From NCBI RefSeq assembly GCF_023856365.1, contig NC_064533.1, forward strand, positions 31,234,118-31,298,117: a stretch of DNA of 64,000 nucleotides, given 5' to 3'. The first letter of the stretch is position 1; each line of letters begins with the position of its first letter. Under the pieces are notes generated by a model. That model ran no database searches. It worked only from the letters and a program-made list of their open reading frames with translations, and was not told where the DNA came from. The stretch comes from Brienomyrus brachyistius (lineage: Eukaryota; Chordata; Actinopteri; Osteoglossiformes; Mormyridae). Made by a program: the position numbers and the translations under genes. This document shows positions 44,101 to 55,800 of the stretch, piece after piece.

Positions 44101-47100
44101 GTGGAAAGTCAGGAATCACATCAAGGACTAAATTTGTAAACAAAAGACAAAAACTCCTGACTATCCTAGATAGTGGTATACAATAAAAGTGAGCCCTTCC
44201 AAAATACATTAACCTAGACACTTACCCCATCAGACCCCTCCTTGGGCTTCATTGGATTTGGGTTAAGGATACCGATGACGGTGCCCGGATCAGTCTTCCA
44301 GTGTTCTTTGTGAACTTCTCCAAACAGGAACAGGTTTACATAAACTTCTAGGTCCCGGAGGTCATTCAGCTTCCAAATACTAAAGGTCTTGCCCTGAGAC
44401 AAAAATTGTAATTTCACCACTTAAAACTAAACTCAAAAGTCAAAAGCCGATTTATTTTTCTTTTTTGGAACTTCATAACCAATATCTTGAAGCCAAAAAT
44501 AAAATAAATCTATACTGTCATGCCAGTTCAGGGACAGAAGGCTCCAAACTCACGCTGCTGTTACTCTGTGGAGTGACTTTGCTGACCACCACAGCAAAGG
44601 TGACCCAGTCAGTGTCATCAAGCTTCTCGCGAGCCAGCCGTTCTGGTAACTGCGACAGCCGTATCAGGCGACGGTCTGCCATCTTATGCTCCATCTCCAT
44701 GGAGGACACACGTGGCCTCCTGCAAGCCAACGGCCATTAAAGTACAAGTTAAATAACTGCTCCTTTTCATTTATATGAAGACCAGAAATCCAGACCTTGC
44801 TGCATCAATTGCAAACTGAACTGCAACTCAACTGGAAATTGAAACTGAAATTTCAACTGGAATGCCCACCAAAGCCAAAATTCCTACTCGGAATGTTGGG
44901 AGGAATCTACACAACTCCAACCTCAGAATTCAAGATGGCGACCTTTATCACCAGAAGTGAAAATTGCAGTTTATTTTTTTTTTGTTACTGTTTATTAGCA
45001 TTTCTGGATGTGCTGCTATGGTGTTTTTATGCATCAATTGACATTGCTAACAATGGTTAAAAATTAACCGGGCAAGAACTGGGGCCTGATTTAGAAAGCA
45101 GGATATCTTGCTTAGCCGTGTACCTTGTTGGATTTAAGGTAGTCTGGGCTAAATGTAAGTGAACAAAGATAAAGGCCATGTACACTGGGGTACCTTAAAT
45201 CCAACAAGTTATCTGGCTAAGCAGGAAATCTTGCTTTTTGAGGTCCCTGGGATTGCGAAATGGCTTTCCAACTTGCTTTACTGAAATGCAGTTAACACTT
45301 GGGTGTGACATCATTCCCAACTACAACTTCCAGGTAAATGGAACGCAGCAATAGATATGATGGCAGGTGAGTGTCTGCATCATATAAACTTGTCACAGAA
45401 CCTGAGCCTGAGTCCGGAGAACTTCTCTGCAGTAGCGTCATGAGGAGCTGATGTGCGGGGGGCAGGTTGTGCTGCTTCGGTGGGCTTCATTAGTTGACTC
45501 TTCTGCCCTACCAGGTAACTGACTGCTGAAGCTGAAGCTGAGAATGAGACAAAATGAGAGACAGAACTTCAGCCGATACTGCGGTTTAACGTTGGCAGAA
45601 AAACTGCTTCCAACTCATACCAGCTGCAGGTCCTGGTCTGGTCTGGTGATTAACTCGCTGCTTCTTTTGGAGGGGGTCTGTCATGGCGGACTCTTGTGAC
45701 TTTGTGGGGTGGCTCCTCTGTGTCAAGGGCGCAGGACTGTCTGTGGCAAATTCGACAACATACATTATTCAAAAATGCAAATGTTGCAAAGACATGACCA
45801 GGCTTATGCATGAACAGGGCTTCAGACTAACTTTTCCAATGGCCGCACTGCTGTTACCAGCTTTCTCAGTGGGTCGCACCAGTACATGATGTGGTCGCGC
45901 CCTTCATTTTGGGGCAGCATGTTATTAATCAAGGACCTTGCATGCTGATGAATAGTTCTTCTAATATGTATACCCTGGTTTTTGTATTGATGAAAGACTG
46001 ACAGTGACTCGAGACTTGATACAGGAACCCCTTCACATTAGTGACGGATAGGCAAATCTATATTATTCCATTATAAACCTAAAATTAGCTACATCAAAAG
46101 AGTTGGGGTAGTTTACATTCCCTACAGACTATTTAGAAGGTAATAAAACTGCTACATACATGAAAATGTGGGTGCAGGCTTGTCTCAAATTGAAAAATCT
46201 CATGCCAGCAAGCTAAACAAAATTGATAACTCATAATAGTTTTCCTAACACGCCAAGTGAATTACCTTTGGCTGCGCTTTGTGCACAAGTGGATTTCTTA
46301 TTTTATATATTAGCAGCCTGTAGGTGTTTTAATTCTCGGTGGTGGGGGGGGGGGCTCATGGCTGTTTCTTTGGCAAATGCTATTGGCTTTCGTTCACAAT
46401 TCATTAACCCAGTATCCATGCAGGAGCAAAACATAATTATCGATGTTTCTCCTACCAGTATATTAGGGGGGCTCCCCGCCCCCCCTTGAAGTTCAAGTTA
46501 ATTTGATTTAATTTTATTTTCTAAATAGCCCCTAAAGCTGTAAACCTAGGGGAAACACTGTTAATGATTGTCAAGTACTGGCAGAGATTCAACCCAGTGA
46601 AATTTGATATCATACACTCTCAACAAAAGGTCACATGTGTGACCATTTTGGTTATAGTTTGAGCCCTGAAGAACGATTGAGCCACTGATTTTAATGATTC
46701 CAAAATCGGGGAAATCTGTCATGCATAGAGGTAATAATAATAATAATGTTTTTTCCCCCTTAATATCTGTAACTCCATAACCAGGACATTAGAGTACAAA
46801 TACAGAAGAAAATGGCAAAATATCAATTCTTATTATCAAAAGAGAAGAAAGAGGAATGTTGAGTTGGAGATTCAGGGCTGTGGTTACCTGAGGAGCCGGC
46901 CTGCTTCTCGGCCCCCGGGACAGAAAGTGCATTCTGGCTGGGTCTGGAAGCTTCCGAGCTATGCGAGGCCCCCAGCTTCTGCTGCAGCTTGCGCATCTGC
47001 TCCTGCATACGCCTCAGCTCAGCTGGTGGAGACATTACAGATCAGATTATGCAGGAGAAATAAATGCATCAGATGATTTTGTCCAAAGCATCGTGTGAAA

Positions 47101-50100
47101 CTAATAATACATTACAAAGATACAGCAATTAAGGAGTCCACTAGGCACACCCTATACGCTCTATATTACACCTACAGGAACTTTTTACATTCCATTAAAA
47201 ATCTATAGGCATCAATATGAAATCAGTCCTGCCTTAGCAGCATTTTAGCCACCATCTGGAGCCCTGCAACCAGAAGAGCATTTGTGACATCATGCACTGA
47301 TTGTGAACCAAACCTTCACGTTCAACATCTCAGTTCTAGTTCATCCCAAAGGTGTTTGATGGGGTTGAGGTCAGGGCTCTGTGTGGGCCAGTCAAGTTCT
47401 TCCACACCAAACTCACCCAACCATGTCTTTATGGACTTTGCTTTGTGTGCTGAGGCACAGTCATGCTGGAATAGAAAGGACCTTCCCCAAACTGTTCCCA
47501 TAAAGTTGGAAGCATAGAATTGTCCAAAATGTCTTGGTATGCTGAAGTATTAAGAGTTCCCTTCACTGGAGCTAAGGGGTCTAGCCCAGCCCCTGAAAAA
47601 CACCCCCATACCATTATCCCTCCTCCACCAAACTTTACTTTTGGCACAATGCAGTGGGGCAGGTAACGTTCTCCTGGCATCCGCCAAACCCAGACTCATC
47701 CATCAGACTGCCAGAGAGAGAAGCGTGATTCGTCGCTCCACAGAGCACGTTTCCACTGCTCCAGAGTCTGTGCTTTACACCACTCCATCCGACATTTGGT
47801 GATGTGAGGCCTGCATGCAGCTGCTCGGCCATGGAAGCCCATTCCATGAAGCTCCCAGTGCACAGTTTTTGTGCTGGAGTTAATGCCAGAGGAAACTGGG
47901 ACTCTGGGACTGGGAGTTATTGAGTCAACAAAACGTCGGTGCCTATTATGCACTATGAGCCTCAGCACTCGGCGACCTCGCTGTTACTTAACGTGTTCTG
48001 CCACTTCGTGGCTGGGTTTCTGTTGTTCTTAAATGCTTCCACTCTGCAGTAATACCACTTACAGCTGACCATGGAATATCTAGCAAGGAAGAAATTTCAC
48101 AGACTGACTGCTGATTGCTAAGGTGGCATCCTATGACAGCACCACGCTTGGAATCACTGAGCTCCTCAGAACCACCTATTCTATCACATATGTTTGTAAA
48201 GCTGACTGCATGGCTAGTTGCTTAATTTTACATACTCATGGCAATGCAGCACCCGGATTCAATGATTAAGAGGTGTGTCCCAATACTTCTGTCCATACAG
48301 CATAAGTGCAGCTAGTCTGAGCTTACCTGGGTAAAAGGGTAAGCTAGAGATTCACCAATCAATCGGCCAGGAATCGGAATCAGCCAATTTACATCATGCT
48401 CAGCCCAGACCGGAGACCAGCCAATCAGTCTCACGTATTTCCAACGCCGACCCGGGCTGTTTTACGCATGCGCCACTCGCCATACACACAGTGACACAAG
48501 CAATAGCCTCACAGCCACACGCTAACATGCCATCAGCCTGGAAGCTCTTCACTGTGAGTGAAGATAATGAGCAGTCAATTGTAGTTCTTAGCAAGAAAAT
48601 CTGAATCAGCAAGAATCGGCACAAGCAGGTCATACTGGGGAAAAAACCTGGAAATCGGACAGGAAAACTGCAATCAGTGCATCTCCAGTGAAAGCAGTAT
48701 CGAAGTAAGAGTCCCACAGCATCCTCCAAACAAAACAAAACCTTATAAGGCTACTATTCAATCAATCAATACAACACCCCCCCCCCCCCCCCCCGGTCCT
48801 CAGGTTGTCTGTTTGGGTATCCCCGAGGAATGGACTGGGAAACACTATTTGGCTAGCAGAGGATCATACATAGACTGCTATAATATACTGCTACTGAAAT
48901 TAAAAAGACAAAGATGATCTGACGCAGCCAAATACCTGCAAGCTCCTCCTTAGATTTATCATGGGAATCACTTGCTTTTGTGTCTGAATTCTCGTTCTGC
49001 ATGCTCTCCTCCTCCATGTCGTCCACATCTCCAAAGAGCATGGCGATGTCTTCCTTGTGTTTGGCAGATTCATCCTCAACTTGCCCATCATCAAGTTCCT
49101 CCTCATTGTCATCATCATTATCAAACAGATCATCCAAATCATCCACTTTTGGCTCCTCTGTAATATTTTCTTCTAGAAGGGAAGTCAGGATGTCGAGATC
49201 ATCCTCAACTGTTTTCCAAAGAGATGGTAAACTGAGTTACGAGAAAAGCACACATTTAAAATGACTGAATTATTAGTTTTTACCCCATATATGTGACTGG
49301 CCATAAGGCAGGGCTCTATACTAACACCCCCCCCCCATGAAGCACTTGTGCCTCTAAATAAAAAAAAAAATAGGGAAACAGACAAAGATTTGGGAGAATG
49401 GTCAGTTGTTTTTTAAACACTCAAACGTAATGCACCATTATAATACAATTTAACATACAAGTTAGTAAAATGGAAAACTGAATGGACAAAACTGACAAGA
49501 AAATAGATTTTTATTTTTGTATTTCTTTTGATGTTTTATCATATTCCACATTACAGTTCATACTGTCCAAGTGCCTTTATACGCATAGTGCATGTAACCG
49601 GTTTGTCTGGGTTGTGTGAATTTTCTATTAAACTAATCAGATTTTGGGTAATTGTACATATTAAACAAAAATAACCCAGTTACATAAATAGTACCAAATT
49701 AAAAAGTAAACCATTTTCGCTAAATCAGCATGTGTGCGCCGCTTTCACTTCAGTGTATTTAGCATAGGCTACATCGGTACATTTTAATCAGCCAATGCTA
49801 AAAAATGCGGAAAAAAACATCTGGTGCTATTAAACTGTAGTGCAATGAATCGCGACAATAGCGACGTGATGATTAATTACAGTATTGATTCATCTCTAGT
49901 GGCCATGTATTAATCAGATCAGCGGATGGGGGACAACTTCGGTAGTTCTCTCTTACTTCTTCTTGTCCAGTTTTCTAGCGAAAAAATGTCCTGATATAAA
50001 ATTCAAGGTAAAAGCCTCTAAGTTTAAATATTTCTCAGATGAAAAAATGACCATCGAGATATCTGATTAAGGTATAACCGGAAAATACTAAATGTCGATG

Positions 50101-50158
50101 TCAAAGTAAAACACGAAAACAGTTACAACTTAAAGCTGGAAGTCATCGTACCTTCCAT
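35179..50158 (-). CDS. mcm10: mcm10: minichromosome maintenance 10 replication initiation factor, 19 coding exons
   Basis: DNA-binding scaffold that activates the CMG helicase and recruits polymerase alpha at replication forks in the nucleus. Coding exons: 50158-50152, 49208-48936, 47022-46888, 45740-45621, 45537-45402, 44719-44554, 44393-44226, 43041-42925, 42429-42230, 40384-40290, 39400-39290, 38149-38032, 37316-37136, 36598-36466, 36391-36264, 35859-35746, 35620-35475, 35392-35350, 35262-35179; total 2475 nt, 824 aa (human 875). Acidic N terminus ([12 protein letters not shown]), coiled coil (E-L-R-R-M-Q-E-Q-M), OB-fold core ([12 protein letters not shown]), internal zinc finger C-x9-C-x11-C-x2-H (C358, C368, C380, H383), and C-terminal zinc ribbons (C732/C735, C765/C767, C782/C785). 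The donor of exon 5 (GTTCTG) is weak, and exons 4-5 are the least conserved and least certain. Introns contain the 52-bp and 20-bp arrays and a Tc1 element. Confidence 0.94.
38326..38372 (-). mobile_element. SINE tail fragment in mcm10 intron
   Basis: 'catccatccattttccaaac' followed by 'cgcttatcctactgggtcc' is the complement of the SINE 3' end (GGAT tail). Only about 45 bases remain. Confidence 0.6.
38645..39310 (-). repeat. 52-bp tandem array (about 12 copies plus junction) at an mcm10 splice donor
   Basis: The plus-strand unit is 'aggctaagggcttcctgctt' + 'ggctattagtctgctgcagg' + 'gtagcgagtaag' (52 bp). The last, diverged unit (39272-39310) overlaps the end of the exon at 39400-39290. On the coding strand, exon end and intron start 'CTGCGGCATAATACGTCAG|G' aligns with the repeat's 'CTGCAGCAGACTAATAGCC' and on through 'AGGAAGC.CTTAGCC'. 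Each unit thus includes a copy of about the last 20 exon bases. The donor GTAGGA is GCAGGA in every copy. Copies are nearly identical, a sign of recent expansion. Confidence 0.92.
39540..39980. repeat. DNA-transposon relics in mcm10 intron
   Basis: 39540-39620 ('agtggctgccaacaagtcg', 'gaccaatcgatctttcag') and 39648-39760 (shared with 6210-6318) look like hAT-derived relics. 39868-39975 ('accgtcataccaacgtcaga', 'gctattccaggatttcctg') resembles 25355-25470 in an osgep intron. No frame with motifs was found. Confidence 0.4.
41150..42215 (-). repeat. 20-bp G/C-skewed array with 120-bp higher-order unit, next to an mcm10 donor
   Basis: About 53 monomers of about 20 bp such as 'gaacagggggtgggctcaat', 'gagcaggaggtgggattact' and 'gggtaatgggtggggttact'. 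Six monomer types repeat in order as a 120-bp unit. The monomers nearest the exon (42125-42215) are the most diverged, and the array stops about 15 bases from the GTGAGT donor after 42230. The plus strand is strongly G-rich with GGGG/TGGG runs; the mcm10 pre-mRNA would be C-rich here. Plus-strand W-D-Y repeat proteins read here are artefacts. Confidence 0.92.
42671..42838. mobile_element. Foldback (palindromic) MITE in mcm10 intron
   Basis: Arms 42719-42770 and 42786-42837 are inverted repeats of 52 bp around a 15-base loop; 'tacctggcttctgatgagcc' faces 'ggctcatcagaagccaggta'. The left end 'cagtggtctccaactccagt' is a common hAT-like terminus in fish. Confidence 0.7.
43970..44110 (-). repeat. 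Dispersed repeat 3' tail (GATAAGATAATCC type)
   Basis: 'aagataagataatcctatat' then 'cagtcccacaactgggaaat' resembles a frequent teleost retroelement tail; 9215-9260 carries a related tail. It lies in an mcm10 intron. Confidence 0.45.
45094..45238. mobile_element. Foldback MITE in mcm10 intron
   Basis: Arms 45094-45141 and 45191-45238 are inverted: 'aaagcaggatatcttgctta' faces 'taagcaggaaatcttgcttt', and 'accttgttggatttaaggta' faces 'taccttaaatccaacaagtt'. The 49-base spacer is unrelated. No coding capacity. Confidence 0.75.
46455..46560. mobile_element. hAT-like terminal fragment
   Basis: 'gccccccttgaagttcaag' through 'aggggaaacactgtta' ends like the CAGTGTTTCCC-type hAT elements. Only one terminus is visible. 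Confidence 0.35.
47140..48302 (-). mobile_element. Near full-length Tc1-like transposon, inactive, in mcm10 intron 2
   Basis: Reading on the minus strand, the start 'ctgtatggacagaagtattg' is the terminal repeat; the other end (near 47140) is mutated. The transposase is spread over frames: HTH part near 48130-47970, then 47968-47696 with W-S-D-E-S-R-F (first catalytic D), then 47680-47429 with [11 protein letters not shown]. Stops and frameshifts separate these pieces. The same family supplies the fragment at 18296-18830. It lies between mcm10 exons 2 and 3, in the gene's own orientation. Confidence 0.8.
48349..48693. mobile_element. Nonautonomous hAT element (AGAGATGCACC type)
   Basis: The left end 'ctagagattcaccaatcaatcgg' and right end 'aatcagtgcatctccagtg' are inverted termini of the SPIN/Charlie-like type. 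The interior contains 'atgccatcagcctggaagctcttcactg', a relic of a hAT N-terminal coding region. Confidence 0.6.
48775..48852. mobile_element. hAT fragment with poly-C tract
   Basis: A run of about 18 C, then 'gaatggactgggaaacact', matches the right end of the elements at 6044-6166 and 56291-56424. It lies in mcm10 intron 2 just below exon 2. Confidence 0.5.
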
Positions 50159-50460
50159 TTCTTAGTATCGAACAAGGATTCCAGATAAGCAGCAAACTAC
50201 AAAAAAAAAACACAAATATAAAACAATTACAACACATATTAACGCAAACATGCTCTGCCTATAAGAAGATCAACAAGTATTTAAAACTACAGACTACAAT
50301 GTGCATTTTAAATCCCGTTTAAGAGTAAATCAAATTATACATTAAGGTTGACTTTAAACTTACGCATACACATAACTTAATATTAACGTTAATACGATCA
50401 CCTTGTTTATTGTCCCCGTCCTCTTGTTTCTCCTGCTACTAGCGCCAAAATTCAAGTCCT
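50152..50460 (-). promoter_or_regulatory. mcm10 5' UTR exons and promoter with E2F-type site
   Basis: Upstream of the ATG (50158), 'tttttttttgtag' is a strong acceptor, so exon 2 starts at 50196. A donor CAAG|GTGATC ends a noncoding exon 1 at 50402. Just above, the coding strand reads TTTTGGCGC (50450-50442), a match to the E2F consensus TTTSSCGC. E2F control is expected for MCM-class replication genes (established). The start of transcription, about 50420-50440, is inferred. Confidence 0.6.
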
Positions 50461-50469
50461 ATCGCTTCG

Positions 50470-52180
50470 GCTTGCGTATGTAGGTGTCTGTCCGAGATCC
50501 TGAATAATTTATTAATTTTAAAACATTCAAAATGACAAAAAAAATCTTGCAAATTTATTCATAGCCTTTGTAAAGATGTTTTTATAAATGTTGTCCGAGC
50601 AATTCATGTAAATCTGTATTTACTTGTAAGATTATTTCGAACAGGCACATCGTGAACAGCCTCAGGTAGGTCCTGTTCTGAAGGGCGACTTTACATGTTG
50701 ATGCAGCTGGCATGAGTTCTAATAGGACAAGTTTAAAATGATTTATTTACATGCCTGTGTATGAGTGACCCTCACGTTGGCAATAACCAAATTCATCGTA
50801 AACATCAAAAGAGTGCTTTGCTCTTAGTTGCTCCCGACTAAGTATGTATTCGAGCAATAATTTGATGGACTTACCTTTAAATAAATTTCTGGCTACGGGC
50901 CTTGGGCGAAGGAGGATCAAAGGTGTTTTAAGCAGAATTCATATATGTAATGTGAATCAAGTTTGACACTTAAAATTAAGATGTATCGAAAATCTCGTAA
51001 ACTTGCTACATATTTAGCTAAGGGGTGGGATACCGCCCATCTATTACAGATGAGAAAACGTTTTCTTATCCTTTCTCCGATATACGCGTTTCTCATCACA
51101 GAAAACATGTTTGTTTACTTGACTCAGTATGAGTATAGCCCTGCTGTAAGCTGATTTCAATTTAACCCGTGATTCGACTGAAGTCATGTTCTGCCGACTA
51201 CCACTCCACCTCATGTCTGTCTAGTCCTGTCTTACCGGTGCCCGACGCTGCCCCATTTAGGCCCCATTTCTATCGACTTTCAACCCCGGTTCTTCTTCCC
51301 ATACCTGTCACACAACCGTGTTTGCTATTCTGGCCAGAATGAGTCTTATCCGAGTGCAACAATAAATGGAAGGCACTATTACAAGTGTAAATACACTGCA
51401 GCAAGAGTGAAGTCCTTTATTTTATTGTTCAAACAGTATGCAAGTTGCAATGAAATAAACAAAAGAGAGGTTATCTCTAGTTTGTCCCAATAATTTCTCA
51501 AATCAAAATTAGCGGCATTAAAAATCGAAATGAACAGAATTTACATTTTTTTATACTACATTTTATATAGTCTTTTGAACACCTGTGCTTTTAAGGTAAA
51601 TCAGTATTGGTTTTGCTCAGAATTAAAACAAAAAAAGTCATTTTAATAGTTCAAGGCTGAGTAATGTGCCGCACTGCAAACTACACTCTATCAGAAATGC
51701 TGTCACAAACGAGGGTGGTTGTTGGGCATGCAGAGTGTATAGTCCTTGGTTACATCATATAATCTATCTGGAGGTGATGGGGAAAAGGCCTGGACTCCCT
51801 ACACCATTCAGCAAGCTGAGTGCAAATTTATGGTTGACTCATTTGGTTGCCCCTTTACTGGAACATTGGGAATATTAAGGTGCAAAGTAGCATAATTAAC
51901 TGCAAACGGGACAGCTATCTGTCACAAGGCACTCGCACACAGTGATTTATTAAATCCAACAAACAACTAGCAACTCAGAACTTCCAAAGGCCCATCATTC
52001 AAGAAGGAAAAACACATTTTCATTACAAATAACATTTTTATATGTTTCTAAATAAAACCTGAAAGAGGGGAAAAAAATAAATTCCTGAATCAAACCAATG
52101 TCCTGAATATTAGGTTGTTTTAATTTATTTTGTGCTAAAATACCTTGAATTATTTTGTTTTCAGAGCAAGTGTGTCCTGC
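50470..52180. other. Intergenic: mcm10 upstream flank and optn downstream flank
   Basis: No gene recognised. The optn 3' UTR should begin below 52818 and end somewhere here; minus-strand AATAAA motifs exist (for example near 51420 and 51945), but I cannot say which is used. Confidence 0.5.
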
Positions 52181-52286
52181 ATTCTAAGTACAAATCCAGA
52201 CCAGGATAAATGAATAGAAATAAAGCAGTCCTCCACAGAGGGGAGGGGGGGGGGTGGAGGGAAGAAAAAAAAAAAGGAAATTTCAT

Positions 52287-52415
52287 GTCCAGAAAGTACA
52301 AATCCAGACCAGGATTTTGTTTCAACCAACTAGCTCAGTACTCTGTGACTGTCACTCTTTATGCTCAACTAGTTGGTTGAAACTAAATCATGGTCTGGAT
52401 TTGTTCTTTCTGGAC
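52287..52415. mobile_element. Foldback MITE in the optn 3' flank/UTR
   Basis: 'gtccagaaagtacaaatcca' (52287) faces 'tggatttgttctttctggac' (ending 52415), with arms of about 47 bp that also include 'tttcaaccaactag'/'ctagttggttgaaa'. A second partial copy of the terminus (acaaatccagaccagg) lies at about 52190-52206. If the optn 3' UTR extends this far, its RNA would form a long hairpin. Confidence 0.75.
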
Positions 52416-52817
52416 CTTTAAATTTCAACCTCTGCTAAGGAATTTGCAGGTTATTTTCCATGTTATAAAAGAAGAATCTACATATTCAAGTAACAAATTA
52501 TAAGTATAAAATCATGTGATACAGGAATACAGTTACAAGACAGTTATACCTTTGGGCTGTGGGACCAAACGACTACACTACATGTAATGCTGTCCGCCGT
52601 ATGCCTGACATAGACAATAATGGTGCTCTTACACAAACTCTGGTTTGATGAATGGAATCCCACCAGCTAGCCTGTACACAATATGTGACCCACACAAATA
52701 TTCTGGCAACACGCTGCTTCATTTGGGCAGTATGTATTACTTCAGCTACTGTCCTTTCACATTAAATTAATAAGTGCCTAAAGTTATCAGTGGAGAGACG
52801 CAGAGGCGGGCAGGCAC

Positions 52818-55800
52818 TCAGATGATGCAGTCCATGATGTGGATCTGCAGGGTGTCGAGGTCGGGGAGGATTTCGTTACACTTGGGACAGGCGTGCTCCG
52901 GGATGTTCACCTGCTGCTGCCAGTCTCTGCCCTCAGCACCTAGGGACAACAAGGCAAGATCTGCTTCACCCCAGGGCTCGTTCATCACCGATCTATTGAA
53001 CCACGCATATGAACAGATAATGTAAGGGAATGCGCTACGCCTAAAACCTTGAGCATACTTTACTTTTCTGCATCTGTTTTCAGGCTGTATATGGTCATGC
53101 ACGTGGAATGGGTAAACTATGAATAGTTTTGTTGTTGGTCTAGGCTTTTGCAGTAATGAGGCTATACAGCATACCATGCTATTTCCATCCATCCATTTTC
53201 CAAACTGCTTATCCTACTGGGTCGCGGGGGGTCCGGAGCCTATCCCGGAAGCAATGGGCACGAGGCAGGGAACAACCCAGGATGGGGGGCCAGCCCATCG
53301 CAGGGCACACTCACACACCACAACATTTAGCAAGTCCAATTAGCCTCAGCATGTCTTTGGACTGTGGGGGGAAACCGGAGTACCTGGAGGAAACCCCACG
53401 ACGACATGGGGAGAACATGCAAACTCCGCACACATGTGACCCAGGCAGAGACTCGAACCCGGGACCCAGAGGTGTGAGGCAACAGTGCTAACCACTGCAC
53501 CACCATGCCGCCCCACCATGATATTTCCTTACAACAAAATCATCTAGCAGCCACCCCCGCTCGACGAATTTTATCACCAAGATTTCAAAGGGCCAGAATA
53601 GCTTGTAAAATACCGTATATCGTATAATGTCTGTACGGTATGAAAAATTAGATAAGCAGTTGCATACGACCCTCCTCATACAATTGCTCACCATAACCAC
53701 AACAACAGCTATTCTTCCTCTACAATTTTATCGTTGACTGCTGATTTGTGAAAGTCGGTGCTGCCACCTACTGGACAACCTACATAATTATCCTGTACAT
53801 GCGCAGTTGATGCGTACAGACATGTATGATCGCCACCAGACAAAAAAAAAACTTGGCTACACGTGCACCAACTGCAGCTGTCCGCTACAAACCCTTTATT
53901 ACAAAATTTATGTTGCTTCTCCCCATAAGTGACCAAAAGTGCATGTGGAGAGGTGAAGCATGACTGTGCCTGCAGTGGTACCCACTGAGCCTCCGTGCCG
54001 ACCATAGGGGCCATCCTGGCCAAGTACCCATGATCCCACACAGGATCATACCTCTGGGCCCCTGCAGGTTGTGTAGAGCGCCCCCATGTGGGCTGGCCCC
54101 CCGTGACACATGTCGCCGCTGCATCGCATTCAGGGACTGCCTGGAATAATAAAGAAACAGAGTAGCTGGAACACTGCCTGGTGCCAAGGGACAAACCACT
54201 GGACCCTCCACAATGTTCCTGAAAATCAGGAAACAGCAAAATCTTCTATAGTTCACTGGCCCATCAGTCTCTGTTGAAGAAACCTTATTCCTTAAAAAGG
54301 GCCCCTTCAAGGTCACATGATTTGTGTGGCTCTGGCAGATGATTGGCTGTACCTGCCTAGGGACTCCACCTCCTCCTGAAGGTGACTGTTCTGCTTCATC
54401 AGGAACTCCAGCTGCGCAGCCAGGCGCTCCTTTTCTTCGTGAATCTTCTCTCGGGCCGCTCTCTCTGCATAGAAGTCTGAGGAGTATACCTCAGCCTTCA
54501 AAAGACAGGAGGACAGGTCACCAGGGGCCCTCACTCTGAACCGCACCTACACCTCCTTTACATTCTGGAAATATTTCTGCATCTCTTAAATTTGCTGCTG
54601 TTCGGACGATATCGAGGGGGGCCAGATCCCCTACTCAAGGACAAGCTGACGCTAAGCAGGAGGACCTATAATCCAGCCCCAAGACACCAACAATTAGCTC
54701 GATTCAAGGCCGGCTCCCAGATGACTGTGCTGGGGCATTACCTGTGCCTGGAACACAGATATGGTCTCAAGCTCCTTCTCCTTCTTGAAGAGATCCTGCT
54801 TCATCTCATCAATCTTTTGCTGCTTCGCGGCCAGGGCCTGCTCTGCAGCGGACAGCCTGGCCTGGAGCTCACACACTTCCTCCGTGGTGAGCGGCTGCAG
54901 TGAGGGTGCAGAACACACACATGGTACTGCTCTGCACATATGCCCACACCACAGTCAACAGCAACGCAAGGACTCCACCCTTACAAGGCAACAAGCGCAT
55001 TAGGGATCTCTGCCTCTGTCCAGATGTTCATGGGTACAAATCCCACAGCAAGCAAAGTAATCATAGATCTATAAAGGTTCTTAATCCAAACTTAATCCAA
55101 ATTAAGTCAGCACACCTCGCTTGAGGACAGGAGAGCAGTACCTGCTTTTTCTTCCTCTCTTCCTTCATCTCATTGTAGTCTTCAAAAAGCTTGGTGTAGG
55201 CCTCCTTTAACTGAGCCAGGTTCTTCCTGCAAGGAGACATGTCCCCTTTTGGTCAACAGGATAATTTAGAGATGTGTGGAAAGCCATTAGGAGAGAGGTG
55301 TTTCCACATGGGACAAACCCTCTGTGGGCCTGGGTAGCACTTGGCAGAACCTTCCCAACAGCACGGATGTGCAGTGGTAAACTTGATTTAACGGCATCAT
55401 TCCCTACAGAATTCATGTAGCCAAGTCTCATTTATGGTAGTGTGGGGGAAATTTAAATGAAGTACAGTTATATTTAAAAAAAAAAATTTAAATGGTCATT
55501 GTAAGTGAGTACACAAGGAAGGGTAAACCATGAACAGTCTGATGGTCCAATGAAAGTAAGTGAGTCAGCTGGAGTAGCTTTTAGACAGGGGTCAATGTGT
55601 GACCCACAGCCCTGGACCTATGAGCCTTTTCACAGAGCTACAAAAGAAAGTATGAAGCTGCCCCACTAGGAGCACTGTGTGATTCATAATTATCATCAAT
55701 GGCAGATATTTTTGTGCTTTTGGTCATGATCTTCCACAGATGACAACCCGTTATGCAAGACCGATGGACCATCTCCCTCTCATCTTATTGGTGTTTTTGG

